Part shown: in pieces, positions 1 to 7,932 of the stretch
Layout of the letters: each line of letters starts with the position of its first letter
Numbering within the stretch: position 1 is the first letter of the stretch
From: Verrucomicrobiota bacterium
GTDB lineage: Bacteria; Verrucomicrobiota; Verrucomicrobiia; Opitutales; Opitutaceae
Assembly (NCBI GenBank): GCA_023416735.1
Contig: JAEZGX010000022.1
Coordinates: 44,288-108,287, forward strand
Length of the DNA: 64,000 nt
Direction: 5' to 3'
Position numbers and translations under genes: made by a program
Notes under the pieces: generated by a model
Told to the model about the DNA's origin: nothing
Databases searched by the model: none
The model's input: the letters and a program-made list of their open reading frames with translations, nothing else

Positions 1-878
1 TCCAAAAACTTGAACACCGCCAGCGGCTCTCGCGGGGCCGTGATCTCATACACGAACGGTTCGTCCAGCCGCATCAGTTTGCGCCAACCGTGACCCGTCA
101 CGTGCGCGACATAGTTCAACTTGATCCCGCGCCGCTGACACTCCCGCACGAAAGCCACGTAAATCACCGACGGCGCGAGCAACGCCTCGCCAAACGTCCG
201 CGGATCTCCAAATCCCACCGGCGTCTCGTATCCATCTTTCAAATGCGCCGCCACCCGCCGGCACAACGACAGCCCGTTCGTCTGCACGCCCGAGCTCGCC
301 AGGAAAATAATCTCATCCCCGTCCTTCACGTCGCCAACGATCCGCAGGCTCTTCGGCTCGATCTTCCCAATCGCCGATCCCGCCAGCACGATCGCTTCCG
401 GTTCCACCACCCCGCCGAGCGTCGGCGTCTCGCCGCCACCCCACACCGCGCCCGCCTGGCGACACCCTTCCGCAAAACCGTCGACCAGCGCCATCGTGCG
501 CTTCTCGTCCGCAAACCAGCCCGAGTCGCCCACCGCCGCATGCATCGCCACGGAAATCGGCAGCGCGCCGCACGTGATCAGATCGTTCACGATCGTCGCA
601 ACCGTATCGATCGCGATCTCCCGATAAAAGGTCTTTCCCGTCGCCGCATACACCGCGTCTGCCACGAGGTTCTTCGTGCCCAACCCTTCCTCGACGTGCG
701 CCAGAAAATGATCCGCCGCCTCGATCAGATACGCGCTCTCGCCGCGCGTCGTCGCCGGCTCTGCGTATCCATGATCCTGTAACACGCCCGCGGTCGTTCG
801 CGCCGCCTTCTGACACGCCCGCTTGAACGCATCGAGTTGATCATACCGAACACCGGAAGATTCGTAGGAAAGAGACAT
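1..878 (-). CDS. purM: Phosphoribosylformylglycinamidine cyclo-ligase (PurM), 3' end cut by window edge
   Basis: AIR synthetase, which closes the imidazole ring from FGAM and ATP in de novo purine synthesis (cytosol). My translation of the reverse strand from the ATG at 878 gives about 292 residues and runs off the left edge. It shows the PurM landmarks: VNDLITCGALP (ATP-grasping AIRS core), GGGETPTLGG (counterpart of the usual GGETAEMPG), SSGVQTNGLSL and, near the cut, AHVTGHGWRKLMR. These resemble the divergent PurM subtype rather than the E. coli form. It lies 102 bp downstream of purF on the same strand, so co-transcription is likely, with a heptad inverted repeat filling the gap. No Shine-Dalgarno motif precedes the ATG. 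Confidence 0.88.
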   Translation of the reverse strand, partial: MSLSYESSGVRYDQLDAFKRACQKAARTTAGVLQDHGYAEPATTRGESAYLIEAADHFLAHVEEGLGTKNLVADAVYAATGKTFYREIAIDTVATIVNDLITCGALPISVAMHAAVGDSGWFADEKRTMALVDGFAEGCRQAGAVWGGGETPTLGGVVEPEAIVLAGSAIGKIEPKSLRIVGDVKDGDEIIFLASSGVQTNGLSLCRRVAAHLKDGYETPVGFGDPRTFGEALLAPSVIYVAFVRECQRRGIKLNYVAHVTGHGWRKLMRLDEPFVYEITAPREPLAVFKFL

Positions 879-883
879 CCGAA

Positions 884-982
884 TTTATGATTTTATGATC
901 TACGATTTACGATTGCTCCCGAGCGACCGCAGGTCAGCGCATTCGTCAAAATCGAAAATCGAAAATCGAAAATCATAAATTC
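884..982. repeat. Heptad inverted-repeat element between purF and purM
   Basis: The right arm (948-982) is five 7-bp units: AAAATCG three times, AAAATCA, TAAATTC. The left arm (884-912) has units of type TTTATGA, TCTACGA and TTTACGA. Bases 881-894 and 969-982 are exact reverse complements (14 bp). The right arm touches the purF stop codon (981-983). The transcript could fold into a long hairpin between the two genes. Confidence 0.75.
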
Positions 983-2888
983 AATACGCCCTTCCATCGT
1001 TCTTCTCGTAATAATTCACATACGCCTGGTTCACCACGCGATACCCGCCCGGCGTCGGATACTTGCCCGTGAAATACCAGTCGCCCGAATGATTCGGCAC
1101 CGCCTTGTGCAGACCTTCGATCGTTTGGAAGATGATCTCGATCTCGCCTTTCCACTCGATGTTCTTCGGCCGCACCCGCTCGACGATCTTGGCCGAGATC
1201 TCCTCCGGCGTAAACGACTCGTAGATCTTCCGCACGTGATTCACCGCCCCGCCGCGCGCGATTTCCTCCCGGCATTCACGATAAACTTCCTCCAACACAT
1301 CCGTCTTCCCGCGCTCGCGCAGCAACTCCACCGCCGCCTCGAACGCGATGAATTTCCCGATCTCCGACATGTCGATGCCGTAGCAATCCGGATAACGGAT
1401 CTGCGGCGCCGTCGACACGATCACGATCTTCTTCGGATTCAACCGCGCCAGCATCCGCAAAATCGACTTCCGCAACGTCGTCCCGCGCACGATCGAATCG
1501 TCCACGCACACCAGATTGTCGCCCGGCCGCACCGATCCATACGTGATGTCGTAAACATGGCTCGCGAGCTGGTTGCGCATGTTCTCCTGCCCGATGAAGG
1601 TCCGCAGCTTGATGTCCTTGCTGACCACTTTCTCGCCGCGGGGCCAATTCCGCAAAATCAGCTCGTCGAGCACCGCTTCCGTCAGCGTCCCTTCCTTGCT
1701 CGCCTTCAACACCGCGGCCTTCACCTCGTCCCGCCGCCGCTCGCGCAGCGCCGACATCAATCCGTAATAAGCCACCTCCGCCGTGTTCGGGATGAAATTG
1801 AAGACCGTGTTCGCCCAGTCGTAACCGACCGACTCCAACACCTGATCCGCCAGGCTCGCGCCGAGCGCCTTCCGCTCCTGATAAATCTCGATGTCGTTCC
1901 CGCGCGAAAAATAAATCCGCTCAAACGTGCACGAGGTCCTCGGCAGCTTCGCGGTAAAGGGTGAACTCGTCACCGTCCCGCGCCGCTTCACGACGACGAC
2001 GTGGCCCGACTCCACTTCCTTCACCTGCTCGAGCCCCAAATCAAACACCGTCATCAGCGGCGCCCGCTCCGACGCAAACGCCACCACTTCGTCGTTCTGG
2101 AAATAATACGCCGGCCGGATCCCCGACGGATCCCGCGCCACAAACGCGTCGCCATTTCCAATCAAACCCGCGAGCGCGTATCCGCCATCCCACTTCTGCG
2201 ACGCCCGCGTCACCACACGCGCCAGATCGAGATCCTCGCTGATCCGCTGCGACATCTCTTCTCCCTGCAACCCGCGCGTGCGCAGATAGCGGTAAACATC
2301 CTCGTGCTCCTCATCCAGGTAGAAGCCGATCTTTTCCAACACCGCCTGCGTGTCCGACGCAAAAATCGGATGCTGCCCAATCGCAATCAAGCTGTCGTTC
2401 AGCTCGCGCGTGTTGGTCATGTTGAAGTTGCCGCACAACGCCAGATTCCGCGTCGGCCAGGAACTCCGGCGGAAATAGGGATGACACGCGCTCACGCCAT
2501 ACCCGCCCGACGTTCCATAACGCAAATGCCCGAGATAAAGCTCCGCGCCGAAATCGAAATGCTTCTTCACCGTATCCGGAAACTCCGGATGCACCGCGCC
2601 CGCATTCACCAATTCCTGATAACGCGTCAGCAACGCACCAAACACCCGGTCCAACGGATTCGGCATCGTGCTCCGCTCGCGAAACATATACGGATCGCCC
2701 GGCGGCATATCCAACTTCACACACGCCACTCCGGCACCATCCTGCCCGCGATTGTGCTGCTTCTCCATCAGGAGAAACAACTTCTCGAATCCCCACAGCG
2801 GCGTCCCGTATTTCTCCTGGAAGTAACTGAGCGGCTTCAACAACCGCACCACTGCAATGCCGCACTCGTGCCCTATATGGTCGCTCAT
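981..2888 (-). CDS. purF: Amidophosphoribosyltransferase (PurF)
   Basis: First committed enzyme of purine synthesis: transfers glutamine amide nitrogen to PRPP to give phosphoribosylamine. The protein has 635 residues, longer than the roughly 500 of E. coli PurF. The N-terminus is a class II glutamine amidotransferase domain. HECGIAVV places the likely nucleophile at Cys9, so a short propeptide may be removed; NRGQDGAG follows near residue 47. The C-terminal phosphoribosyltransferase domain carries the PRPP loop VCVDDSIVRGTT around residue 460-470. The first ATG gives a good N-terminus. It diverges from purL across a 312-bp region with a perfect 25-bp dyad and is followed by purM on the same strand. 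Confidence 0.93.
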   Translation of the reverse strand: MSDHIGHECGIAVVRLLKPLSYFQEKYGTPLWGFEKLFLLMEKQHNRGQDGAGVACVKLDMPPGDPYMFRERSTMPNPLDRVFGALLTRYQELVNAGAVHPEFPDTVKKHFDFGAELYLGHLRYGTSGGYGVSACHPYFRRSSWPTRNLALCGNFNMTNTRELNDSLIAIGQHPIFASDTQAVLEKIGFYLDEEHEDVYRYLRTRGLQGEEMSQRISEDLDLARVVTRASQKWDGGYALAGLIGNGDAFVARDPSGIRPAYYFQNDEVVAFASERAPLMTVFDLGLEQVKEVESGHVVVVKRRGTVTSSPFTAKLPRTSCTFERIYFSRGNDIEIYQERKALGASLADQVLESVGYDWANTVFNFIPNTAEVAYYGLMSALRERRRDEVKAAVLKASKEGTLTEAVLDELILRNWPRGEKVVSKDIKLRTFIGQENMRNQLASHVYDITYGSVRPGDNLVCVDDSIVRGTTLRKSILRMLARLNPKKIVIVSTAPQIRYPDCYGIDMSEIGKFIAFEAAVELLRERGKTDVLEEVYRECREEIARGGAVNHVRKIYESFTPEEISAKIVERVRPKNIEWKGEIEIIFQTIEGLHKAVPNHSGDWYFTGKYPTPGGYRVVNQAYVNYYEKNDGRAY

Positions 2889-3200
2889 CCGAGTGTCCGC
2901 GGCCTCCCGCCAGTAGTTTGAACCTTCATCGCCGTCCCATGAGTCGTGGTCGCCATTCGCGTCAGAAAAGCGGCTGATTTCGCGAACCCGTCAAATTTGG
3001 TCAACGGCTTTCGGCGAGCGCCAGCGAGCCGCGCGCCGAAGCCTCAGCGAAGACGGCCCCCTCCGACCCGCGCACCCGCGACCCAAGTGTCATCTAATGT
3101 ATGACACTTCCCCTCCGCCCACCGCGGCAGCCGCGCCGCCCTTTTTTCACTGGCCCCTTACGCCCACCTGTGAGTTTTTCCTGCCTTGAATCTCTCGACC
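2889..3200. promoter_or_regulatory. Divergent purF/purL control region
   Basis: About 310 bp between the divergent starts of purF and purL, with no gene I can support. It must hold promoters for both directions. Its one striking element is the dyad at 3085-3109, listed separately. I could not assign confident -35/-10 boxes. Confidence 0.5.
3085..3109. promoter_or_regulatory. Perfect 25-bp dyad, candidate operator
   Basis: AAGTGTCAT (3085-3093) and ATGACACTT (3101-3109) are exact reverse complements separated by 7 bp (CTAATGT). The spacer is AT-rich compared with its surroundings and could overlap a -10 element. The site lies between divergent purF and purL, where a purine repressor would be expected. 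It does not obviously match the E. coli or Bacillus PurR sites, so the binding protein is unknown. Confidence 0.5.
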
Positions 3201-6200
3201 ATGCTGACGCTCCGCGGCTCGCCGGCCCTCTCCTCTTCCCGCCTTCAAAAACTCCTCGCCGACTTCGCTTCCGCCGGCCTCCCCGTCCGTGCCGCTTCCG
3301 CGGATTTCGTCCATCTCGTCGAACTCGCTGACCCCGCCCAGCCGCTCACCGAAGCCGAGCGTTCGGTCCTCGAAAAAATCCTCACCTACGGCCCGCGCCG
3401 CGCCCCGCAAAATCTCACCGGCCTCACCCAGGTCGTCGCGCCCCGCCCCGGCACCATTTCGCCGTGGTCCTCCAAGGCCACCGACATCGCCCACATTTGC
3501 GGCCTCGCCAAAATCAAACGCATCGAACGCGTGACCGAATTCACCCTCGATGCCGGCGATTCTCCCCTGTCCAGCTCCCAGCTCTCAGCGCTCAGCTCTC
3601 AGCTGTATGACCGCATGACGCAGTCGGTCTTCAACGACCTCGACAGCGCCGCCGTCCTTTTCAGCCACGAGACCCCGCGCGAAATGACCAGCGTGCCCGT
3701 CCTCACCCAAGGCCGCGCCGCCCTCGTCGCCGCCAACACCACCCTCGGTCTCGCGCTCGCCGACGACGAAATCGATTACCTCGTCAAAGCCTTCACCACC
3801 CTCGGTCGCGACCCCAACGACATCGAGCTCATGATGTTCGCGCAGGCCAACTCCGAGCACTGCCGCCACAAAATTTTCAACGCCACCTGGGACATCGACG
3901 GCGAAAAACGCGACCGCTCGCTGTTCCAGATGATCAAGAACACGTATCAGCTCCACAGCGACGGTATCCTCTCCGCCTACAAGGACAACGCCGCCGTTCT
4001 CGCCGGCTCCCGCGCCAAACGTTTCTTCGCCGATCCCAAAACCGCCGACTACATCGCCTCCGAGGAAGACATCCACATCCTCTGCAAGGTCGAAACCCAC
4101 AACCATCCGACCGCGATCTCCCCCTTCCCCGGCGCCGCCACGGGCTCCGGCGGCGAAATCCGCGACGAAGGCGCCACCGGCCGCGGCTCTAAACCAAAAG
4201 CCGGCCTCGTCGGTTTCACCGTATCCAATCTTAAACTACCCGGCGCGATCCAGCCGTGGGAAAAGGATCACGGCAAACCCAACCGCATCGTCTCCGCCCT
4301 CGACATCATGATCGAGGGCCCGCTCGGCGGCGCCGCCTTCAACAACGAATTCGGCCGCCCCGCCATCAACGGCTACTTTCGCACCTACGAAGCCGAAGTC
4401 CCTTCGGCTTCGGTTCCGAGTTCCGAGTTCGGAGTTTCGAGTTCAACAACTCCAAACTCCAAACCCCAAACTCAAAACTCCGCAGCAGAGCTGCGCGGTT
4501 ATCACAAACCCATCATGCTGGCCGGCGGCCTCGGCAACATCCGCGCCGAACACGTCCGCAAGGGCGCGATCAACCCGGGCGACAAACTCGTCGTCCTCGG
4601 CGGACCCGCCATGAACATCGGTCTCGGCGGCGGCGCCGCCTCCTCCGTCGCGAGCGGCGCCGGCAGCGAAGACCTCGATTTCGCCTCCGTCCAGCGCGAC
4701 AACGCCGAAATGGAACGCCGCTGCCAGGAGGTCATCGACCGCTGCTGGGCGCTCGGCGCCGAAAACCCGATCGCCTTCATCCACGACGTCGGCGCCGGCG
4801 GCCTCTCGAACGCGTTGCCCGAACTCGTTAACGACGGCGGACGCGGCGGCAAATTCAACCTCCGCAAGATCCCGAACGACGAGCCCGGCATGACGCCGCT
4901 CGAGATCTGGTGCAACGAGTCGCAGGAGCGCTACGTCCTCGCGATCCCCGCCGACCGTATCGACACCTTCGCAGAATTCTGCCGCCGCGAGCGCGCCCCG
5001 TTCGCCATCGTCGGCGAGGCCACCGAGGAAAAACACCTCGTTCTCGAAGATCCGCATTTCAACAACAAGCCCATCGATCTTCCCCTCGAAGTTCTCCTCG
5101 GCAAACCCCCGCGGATGCACCGCTCCGATCGTTCTCTCCGCCGTCCTTTGGAGCGCTTGGAGCTTGGAGACTTGGATCTTCGCGACGCCGTGCGTCGCGT
5201 CCTCGCCCACCCGACCGTCGCCGACAAAACTTTCCTCATCTCCATCGGCGACCGCTCCGTCGGCGGCCTCATCTGCCGCGACCAAATGGTCGGTCCCTGG
5301 CAGGTCCCTGTCGCCGACTGCGGCGTCACCGCGACTTCCTTCGATGTTTACACCGGCGAAGCCCTCGCAATGGGCGAACGCACGCCCGTCGCCGTCAACA
5401 ACGCCGCCGCCTCCGCCCGCCTCGCCGTCGGCGAAGCCCTCACCAATCTCGCCGCCGCCCAGATCGGCGATCTCGGCAAAGTAAACCTCTCCGCCAACTG
5501 GATGGCCGCGCCCGCGATTCCCGGCGAAGGCGCCGATCTCTACGCCGCCGTCCAAGCCGTCGGCATGGAGCTCTGCCCCGCCCTCGGTATCACGATTCCC
5601 GTCGGCAAGGATTCGATGAGCATGAGCACCGTCTGGACCGACTCTGGTATCCAGAAACGCATGACGGCGCCCGTCTCGCTCATCGTCTCCGCTTTCGCCC
5701 CGGTCACCGACATCCGTCTCTCTCTCACCCCGCAGCTGCAAACCAGCGATCAGTCATCAGCGATCGGCTCCCAGCTCCTCTTGGTTGATCTAGGCCGCGG
5801 CCAAAACCGCCTGGGCGGCTCCATCCTCGCTCAAACCCTCTCGCAAACCGGCGCCGAACCGCCGGACGTCGACAACGCCACCGACCTCAAAAATTTCTGG
5901 CACGCCATCCAGCAGCTCGGTCGCGAACAAAAACTCCTCGCGTATCACGATCGCTCCGACGGCGGCCTCCTCGCCACGATCGTCGAAATGGCCTTCGCCG
6001 GCCACACCGGCGTCGACCTCACGCTGCCGGCCGATTCTCAAATTTCAGATCTCAAATCCGACTCGTCGGCCTTCGCTCAGCTCTTCAACGAAGAACTCGG
6101 CGCCGTCCTCCAGATTCGCACCGCCGACCGCGATCACGTCCTCTCCGTCCTGCGCGCCCACGGTCTCGACACCTGCACGCACGACATCGGCACGCTTAAC

Positions 6201-7262
6201 GCCGACCACACGATCCGCATCCGCCAATCGGATACGCTCGTCTACGAGGAAAACCTCTTCGCCCTCCGCGCGATCTGGTCCGACGTCACCCGCCGCATCG
6301 CCACCCTCCGCGACAACCCCGCGGCCGCCGAATCCGAATACCAACTCAAGCTCGACCCGAAGAACCCCGGCATCCGTCCGCTCCTCACGTTCACGCCCGA
6401 GCCTTGGAAAACCACCGAGACACAGAGAACACAAAGTTCAGACGGATCGGATCTCAGTGCCCTCCGTGCCTCTGTGGTTCAAAAAGATAAACCCGCCGTC
6501 GCCATCCTCCGCGAACAAGGCGTCAACGGCCAAATCGAGATGGCCCACGCCTTCACCCGCGCCGGTTTCCGCGCGGTCGATGTCCACATGTCCGACATCC
6601 TCGAAGGCCGCGTCTCGCTCCGCGACTTCCGCGGTCTCGCCGCCTGCGGCGGCTTCTCCTACGGCGACGTCCTCGGCGCCGGCGAGGGCTGGGCCAAAAG
6701 CATCCTCTTCAACGAGCGCGCTCGCGCCGAATTCGCCGCGTTCTTCGCCCGCGAAGACACCTTCGCCCTCGGCATCTGCAACGGCTGCCAGATGATGTCC
6801 AATCTCCACGAGATCATCCCCGGCACCGAACACTGGCCGCACTTCGTCCAAAACAAATCCGAGCGCTACGAAGCTCGCTTCGTCTCCCTCAAAATCGAAA
6901 AGAGCCCGTCGCTCTTCTTCGCCGGCATGGAGGGCTCCGTCATCCCTGTCGTCACCGCGCACGGCGAGGGCTACGCCGAATTCCCCACGCCCGAACACGC
7001 CGCGCGTTGCAACACGTCGGGTTTCGTTTCCGCCCGCTACGTCGACAACCATCACCAGCCCACCGAGCAATACCCGCTCAATCCCAACGGCTCTCCTTTC
7101 GGCATCACCGCCCTCACGTCTTCCACCGGCCGCGTGCTCATCATGATGCCCCACCCGGAACGCGTGCACCGCACCGTCGCGATGAGCTGGCACCCCGCCG
7201 ACTGGGCCGAAGACAGCCCCTGGATGCAGCTGTTCTACAACGCCCGCCGCTGGGTCGGATAA
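3201..7262 (+). CDS. purL: Phosphoribosylformylglycinamidine synthase, large single-chain form (PurL)
   Basis: Converts FGAR, glutamine and ATP to FGAM. It has 1,353 residues from the ATG at 3201 (a TTG at 3186 would add five) against about 1,295 in E. coli. Order: N-terminal and linker domains, tandem AIRS-like synthetase halves (FAQANSEHCRHKIFNA near residue 215; KVETHNHPTAISPFPGAATG near 295), then a class I glutaminase with GICNGCQM (nucleophile Cys near 1195) and PHPERVHR at the end. The extra length is partly low-complexity insertions encoded by heptad or nonamer repeats at 3571-3605, 4413-4482 and 6410-6479, with weaker ones at 5148-5180, 5743-5777 and 6036-6063. The frame stays open throughout, so the protein is presumably functional. 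It diverges from purF. Confidence 0.95.
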   Translation: MLTLRGSPALSSSRLQKLLADFASAGLPVRAASADFVHLVELADPAQPLTEAERSVLEKILTYGPRRAPQNLTGLTQVVAPRPGTISPWSSKATDIAHICGLAKIKRIERVTEFTLDAGDSPLSSSQLSALSSQLYDRMTQSVFNDLDSAAVLFSHETPREMTSVPVLTQGRAALVAANTTLGLALADDEIDYLVKAFTTLGRDPNDIELMMFAQANSEHCRHKIFNATWDIDGEKRDRSLFQMIKNTYQLHSDGILSAYKDNAAVLAGSRAKRFFADPKTADYIASEEDIHILCKVETHNHPTAISPFPGAATGSGGEIRDEGATGRGSKPKAGLVGFTVSNLKLPGAIQPWEKDHGKPNRIVSALDIMIEGPLGGAAFNNEFGRPAINGYFRTYEAEVPSASVPSSEFGVSSSTTPNSKPQTQNSAAELRGYHKPIMLAGGLGNIRAEHVRKGAINPGDKLVVLGGPAMNIGLGGGAASSVASGAGSEDLDFASVQRDNAEMERRCQEVIDRCWALGAENPIAFIHDVGAGGLSNALPELVNDGGRGGKFNLRKIPNDEPGMTPLEIWCNESQERYVLAIPADRIDTFAEFCRRERAPFAIVGEATEEKHLVLEDPHFNNKPIDLPLEVLLGKPPRMHRSDRSLRRPLERLELGDLDLRDAVRRVLAHPTVADKTFLISIGDRSVGGLICRDQMVGPWQVPVADCGVTATSFDVYTGEALAMGERTPVAVNNAAASARLAVGEALTNLAAAQIGDLGKVNLSANWMAAPAIPGEGADLYAAVQAVGMELCPALGITIPVGKDSMSMSTVWTDSGIQKRMTAPVSLIVSAFAPVTDIRLSLTPQLQTSDQSSAIGSQLLLVDLGRGQNRLGGSILAQTLSQTGAEPPDVDNATDLKNFWHAIQQLGREQKLLAYHDRSDGGLLATIVEMAFAGHTGVDLTLPADSQISDLKSDSSAFAQLFNEELGAVLQIRTADRDHVLSVLRAHGLDTCTHDIGTLNADHTIRIRQSDTLVYEENLFALRAIWSDVTRRIATLRDNPAAAESEYQLKLDPKNPGIRPLLTFTPEPWKTTETQRTQSSDGSDLSALRASVVQKDKPAVAILREQGVNGQIEMAHAFTRAGFRAVDVHMSDILEGRVSLRDFRGLAACGGFSYGDVLGAGEGWAKSILFNERARAEFAAFFAREDTFALGICNGCQMMSNLHEIIPGTEHWPHFVQNKSERYEARFVSLKIEKSPSLFFAGMEGSVIPVVTAHGEGYAEFPTPEHAARCNTSGFVSARYVDNHHQPTEQYPLNPNGSPFGITALTSSTGRVLIMMPHPERVHRTVAMSWHPADWAEDSPWMQLFYNARRWVG
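3571..3605 (+). repeat. In-frame heptad tract in purL (CAGCTC type)
   Basis: Five contiguous 7-bp units: CCAGCTC twice, TCAGCGC, TCAGCTC, TCAGCTG. They encode a Ser/Gln/Leu-rich loop (SSSQLSALSSQLY) around residue 125 of PurL, not part of any conserved motif I recognise. The pattern resembles the intergenic elements in this window. Confidence 0.65.
4391..4496 (+). repeat. In-frame heptad inverted repeat in purL with flanking hairpins
   Basis: Ten contiguous 7-bp units fill 4413-4482. The first half is GTTCCGA-like, the second AACTCCA-like, so the halves are imperfect reverse complements. An 8-bp stem (4391-4398 with 4402-4409) precedes it and a 6-bp stem (4482-4487 with 4491-4496) follows it. 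The translation is a Ser/Thr/Asn/Gln-rich loop (about PurL residues 400-430) within the synthetase domain. It looks like an intergenic element tolerated in a surface loop. Confidence 0.75.
5148..5180 (+). repeat. Weak in-frame TTGGAGC repeat in purL
   Basis: Four copies of a TTGGAGC/TTGGATC-like unit begin at 5148, 5157, 5164 and 5172 (spacing 9, 7, 8). They encode a charged Leu-rich stretch (LERLELGDLDL) between conserved parts of PurL. The regularity is lower than in the other tracts, so chance is possible. Confidence 0.35.
5743..5777 (+). repeat. In-frame heptad tract in purL (TCAGCGA type)
   Basis: Five 7-bp units (CCAGCGA, TCAGTCA, TCAGCGA, TCGGCTC, CCAGCTC) encoding a polar linker (TSDQSSAIGSQ) between two hydrophobic strands of PurL. 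It is related to the tract at 3571-3605. Confidence 0.5.
6036..6063 (+). repeat. Short in-frame heptad tract in purL (TCTCAAA type)
   Basis: TCTCAAA, TTTCAGA, TCTCAAA and TCCGACT follow each other at 7-bp pitch, encoding SQISDLKSDSS. The unit resembles the TCTCAAC heptads at 10382 and 62192. It is short, so the call is tentative. Confidence 0.4.
6410..6479 (+). repeat. In-frame nonamer inverted repeat in the PurL interdomain linker
   Basis: Left arm 6410-6436 and right arm 6453-6479 pair at 20 of 27 positions by eye. Each arm is built of about 9-bp units (GAGACACA-like on the left, CCGTGCCT-like on the right). The encoded segment joins the synthetase part to the glutaminase domain, where an insertion would do least harm. 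The right end shares the 17-mer GTGCCTCTGTGGTTCAA with an intergenic copy near 58980. Confidence 0.75.
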
Positions 7263-7278
7263 ACCCCGCTCCCACCAC

Positions 7279-7310
7279 CCGCTCGCCGGCGCGCCCCCCG
7301 CCGCGAGCGG
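7279..7310. terminator. GC-rich hairpin after purL
   Basis: CCGCTCG (7279-7285) pairs with CGAGCGG (7304-7310), with further pairing inside the loop. It lies 16 bp after the purL stop and before dgkA. There is no T-run, so it is at best a weak or factor-dependent terminator. Confidence 0.3.
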
Positions 7311-7389
7311 CTTCCGTCGTCATCGTCCGGCGCCAACACCTCGCAACTTCCGCCTTTCGCCTGCGCCGTCTCTCCTTACCATCGCCGCG

Positions 7390-7821
7390 ATGTCCACGAC
7401 GCCCGAGCTGAAGCGCCGCAATGTGCGCAACTTCTTCGCGTCGATCCGTTATTCGGTCGATGGCTTCCTCGCCGCGCTGAAACACGAACCCTCGTTCCGC
7501 GAAGATCTCATCTTCGCTCTCCTGCTCGTTCCGTTCGCGATCATCCTTCCCGTCAACGCCGTCTCGAGCGCGTTGATGATTTCGTCGCTGATCCTGATCC
7601 TCATCGTCGAACTCCTGAACTCCGCCATCGAGTGGATCATCGACTACCTGCGCCCGGAACGTCATCCGCTCGCGAAGCGCATCAAGGACATGGCCAGCGC
7701 CGCCGTTTTCCTCGCCTACATCAACTGCATCGTCGTCTGGCTCAACATGCTCTGGCCCACCAACGCCATCTGGGTCCGCATCGTCGAAGCCATCACCGGC
7801 ATCCCCCGCACCCTCGAGTAG
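7390..7821 (+). CDS. dgkA: Diacylglycerol kinase (DgkA, prokaryotic type)
   Basis: Small integral membrane kinase that phosphorylates diacylglycerol (or undecaprenol in some Gram-positives) at the inner membrane. It has 143 residues, slightly over the family's 120-130. A soluble start is followed by an amphipathic segment (GFLAALKHEPSFRED) and three hydrophobic helices. The signature ELLNSAIEWIIDY near residue 78 and KDMASAAVFLAY near residue 100 match the conserved Glu-Asn-Ala-Glu and Lys-Asp-Met-Ser-Ala sites. ATG at 7390 without a Shine-Dalgarno motif. It faces the LptF/G gene, with an 11-unit hexamer tract between them. Confidence 0.92.
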   Translation: MSTTPELKRRNVRNFFASIRYSVDGFLAALKHEPSFREDLIFALLLVPFAIILPVNAVSSALMISSLILILIVELLNSAIEWIIDYLRPERHPLAKRIKDMASAAVFLAYINCIVVWLNMLWPTNAIWVRIVEAITGIPRTLE

Positions 7822-7842
7822 CCCGTCCTGCGCGGTCGCCTC

Positions 7843-7908
7843 GCTCGTGCTCGTGCTCGTGCTCCTGCTCCTGCTCGTGCTCGTGCTCCTGCTCGTGCTC
7901 GTGCTCCT
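7843..7908. repeat. Eleven-unit GCTCGT/GCTCCT hexamer tract
   Basis: Eleven contiguous 6-bp units, each GCTCGT or GCTCCT, between the convergent dgkA and LptF/G stops. Unlike most elements here it has one arm only. The unit is shared with the inverted elements at 32215, 61931 and 62093. Open frames across it translate to Leu/Val or His/Glu runs and are not genes. Confidence 0.85.
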
Positions 7909-7932
7909 GCCTGGTCCTCGTAATCCTCCCGG

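Noticed and set aside
2889..3200. A small gene in the purF/purL gap
   Set aside because: The only frames there are Pro/Arg-rich, overlap the purL start in another phase, and lack any recognisable feature.
7843..7908. Possible CRISPR array
   Set aside because: Units are 6 bp and contiguous, with no unique spacers and no cas genes nearby.
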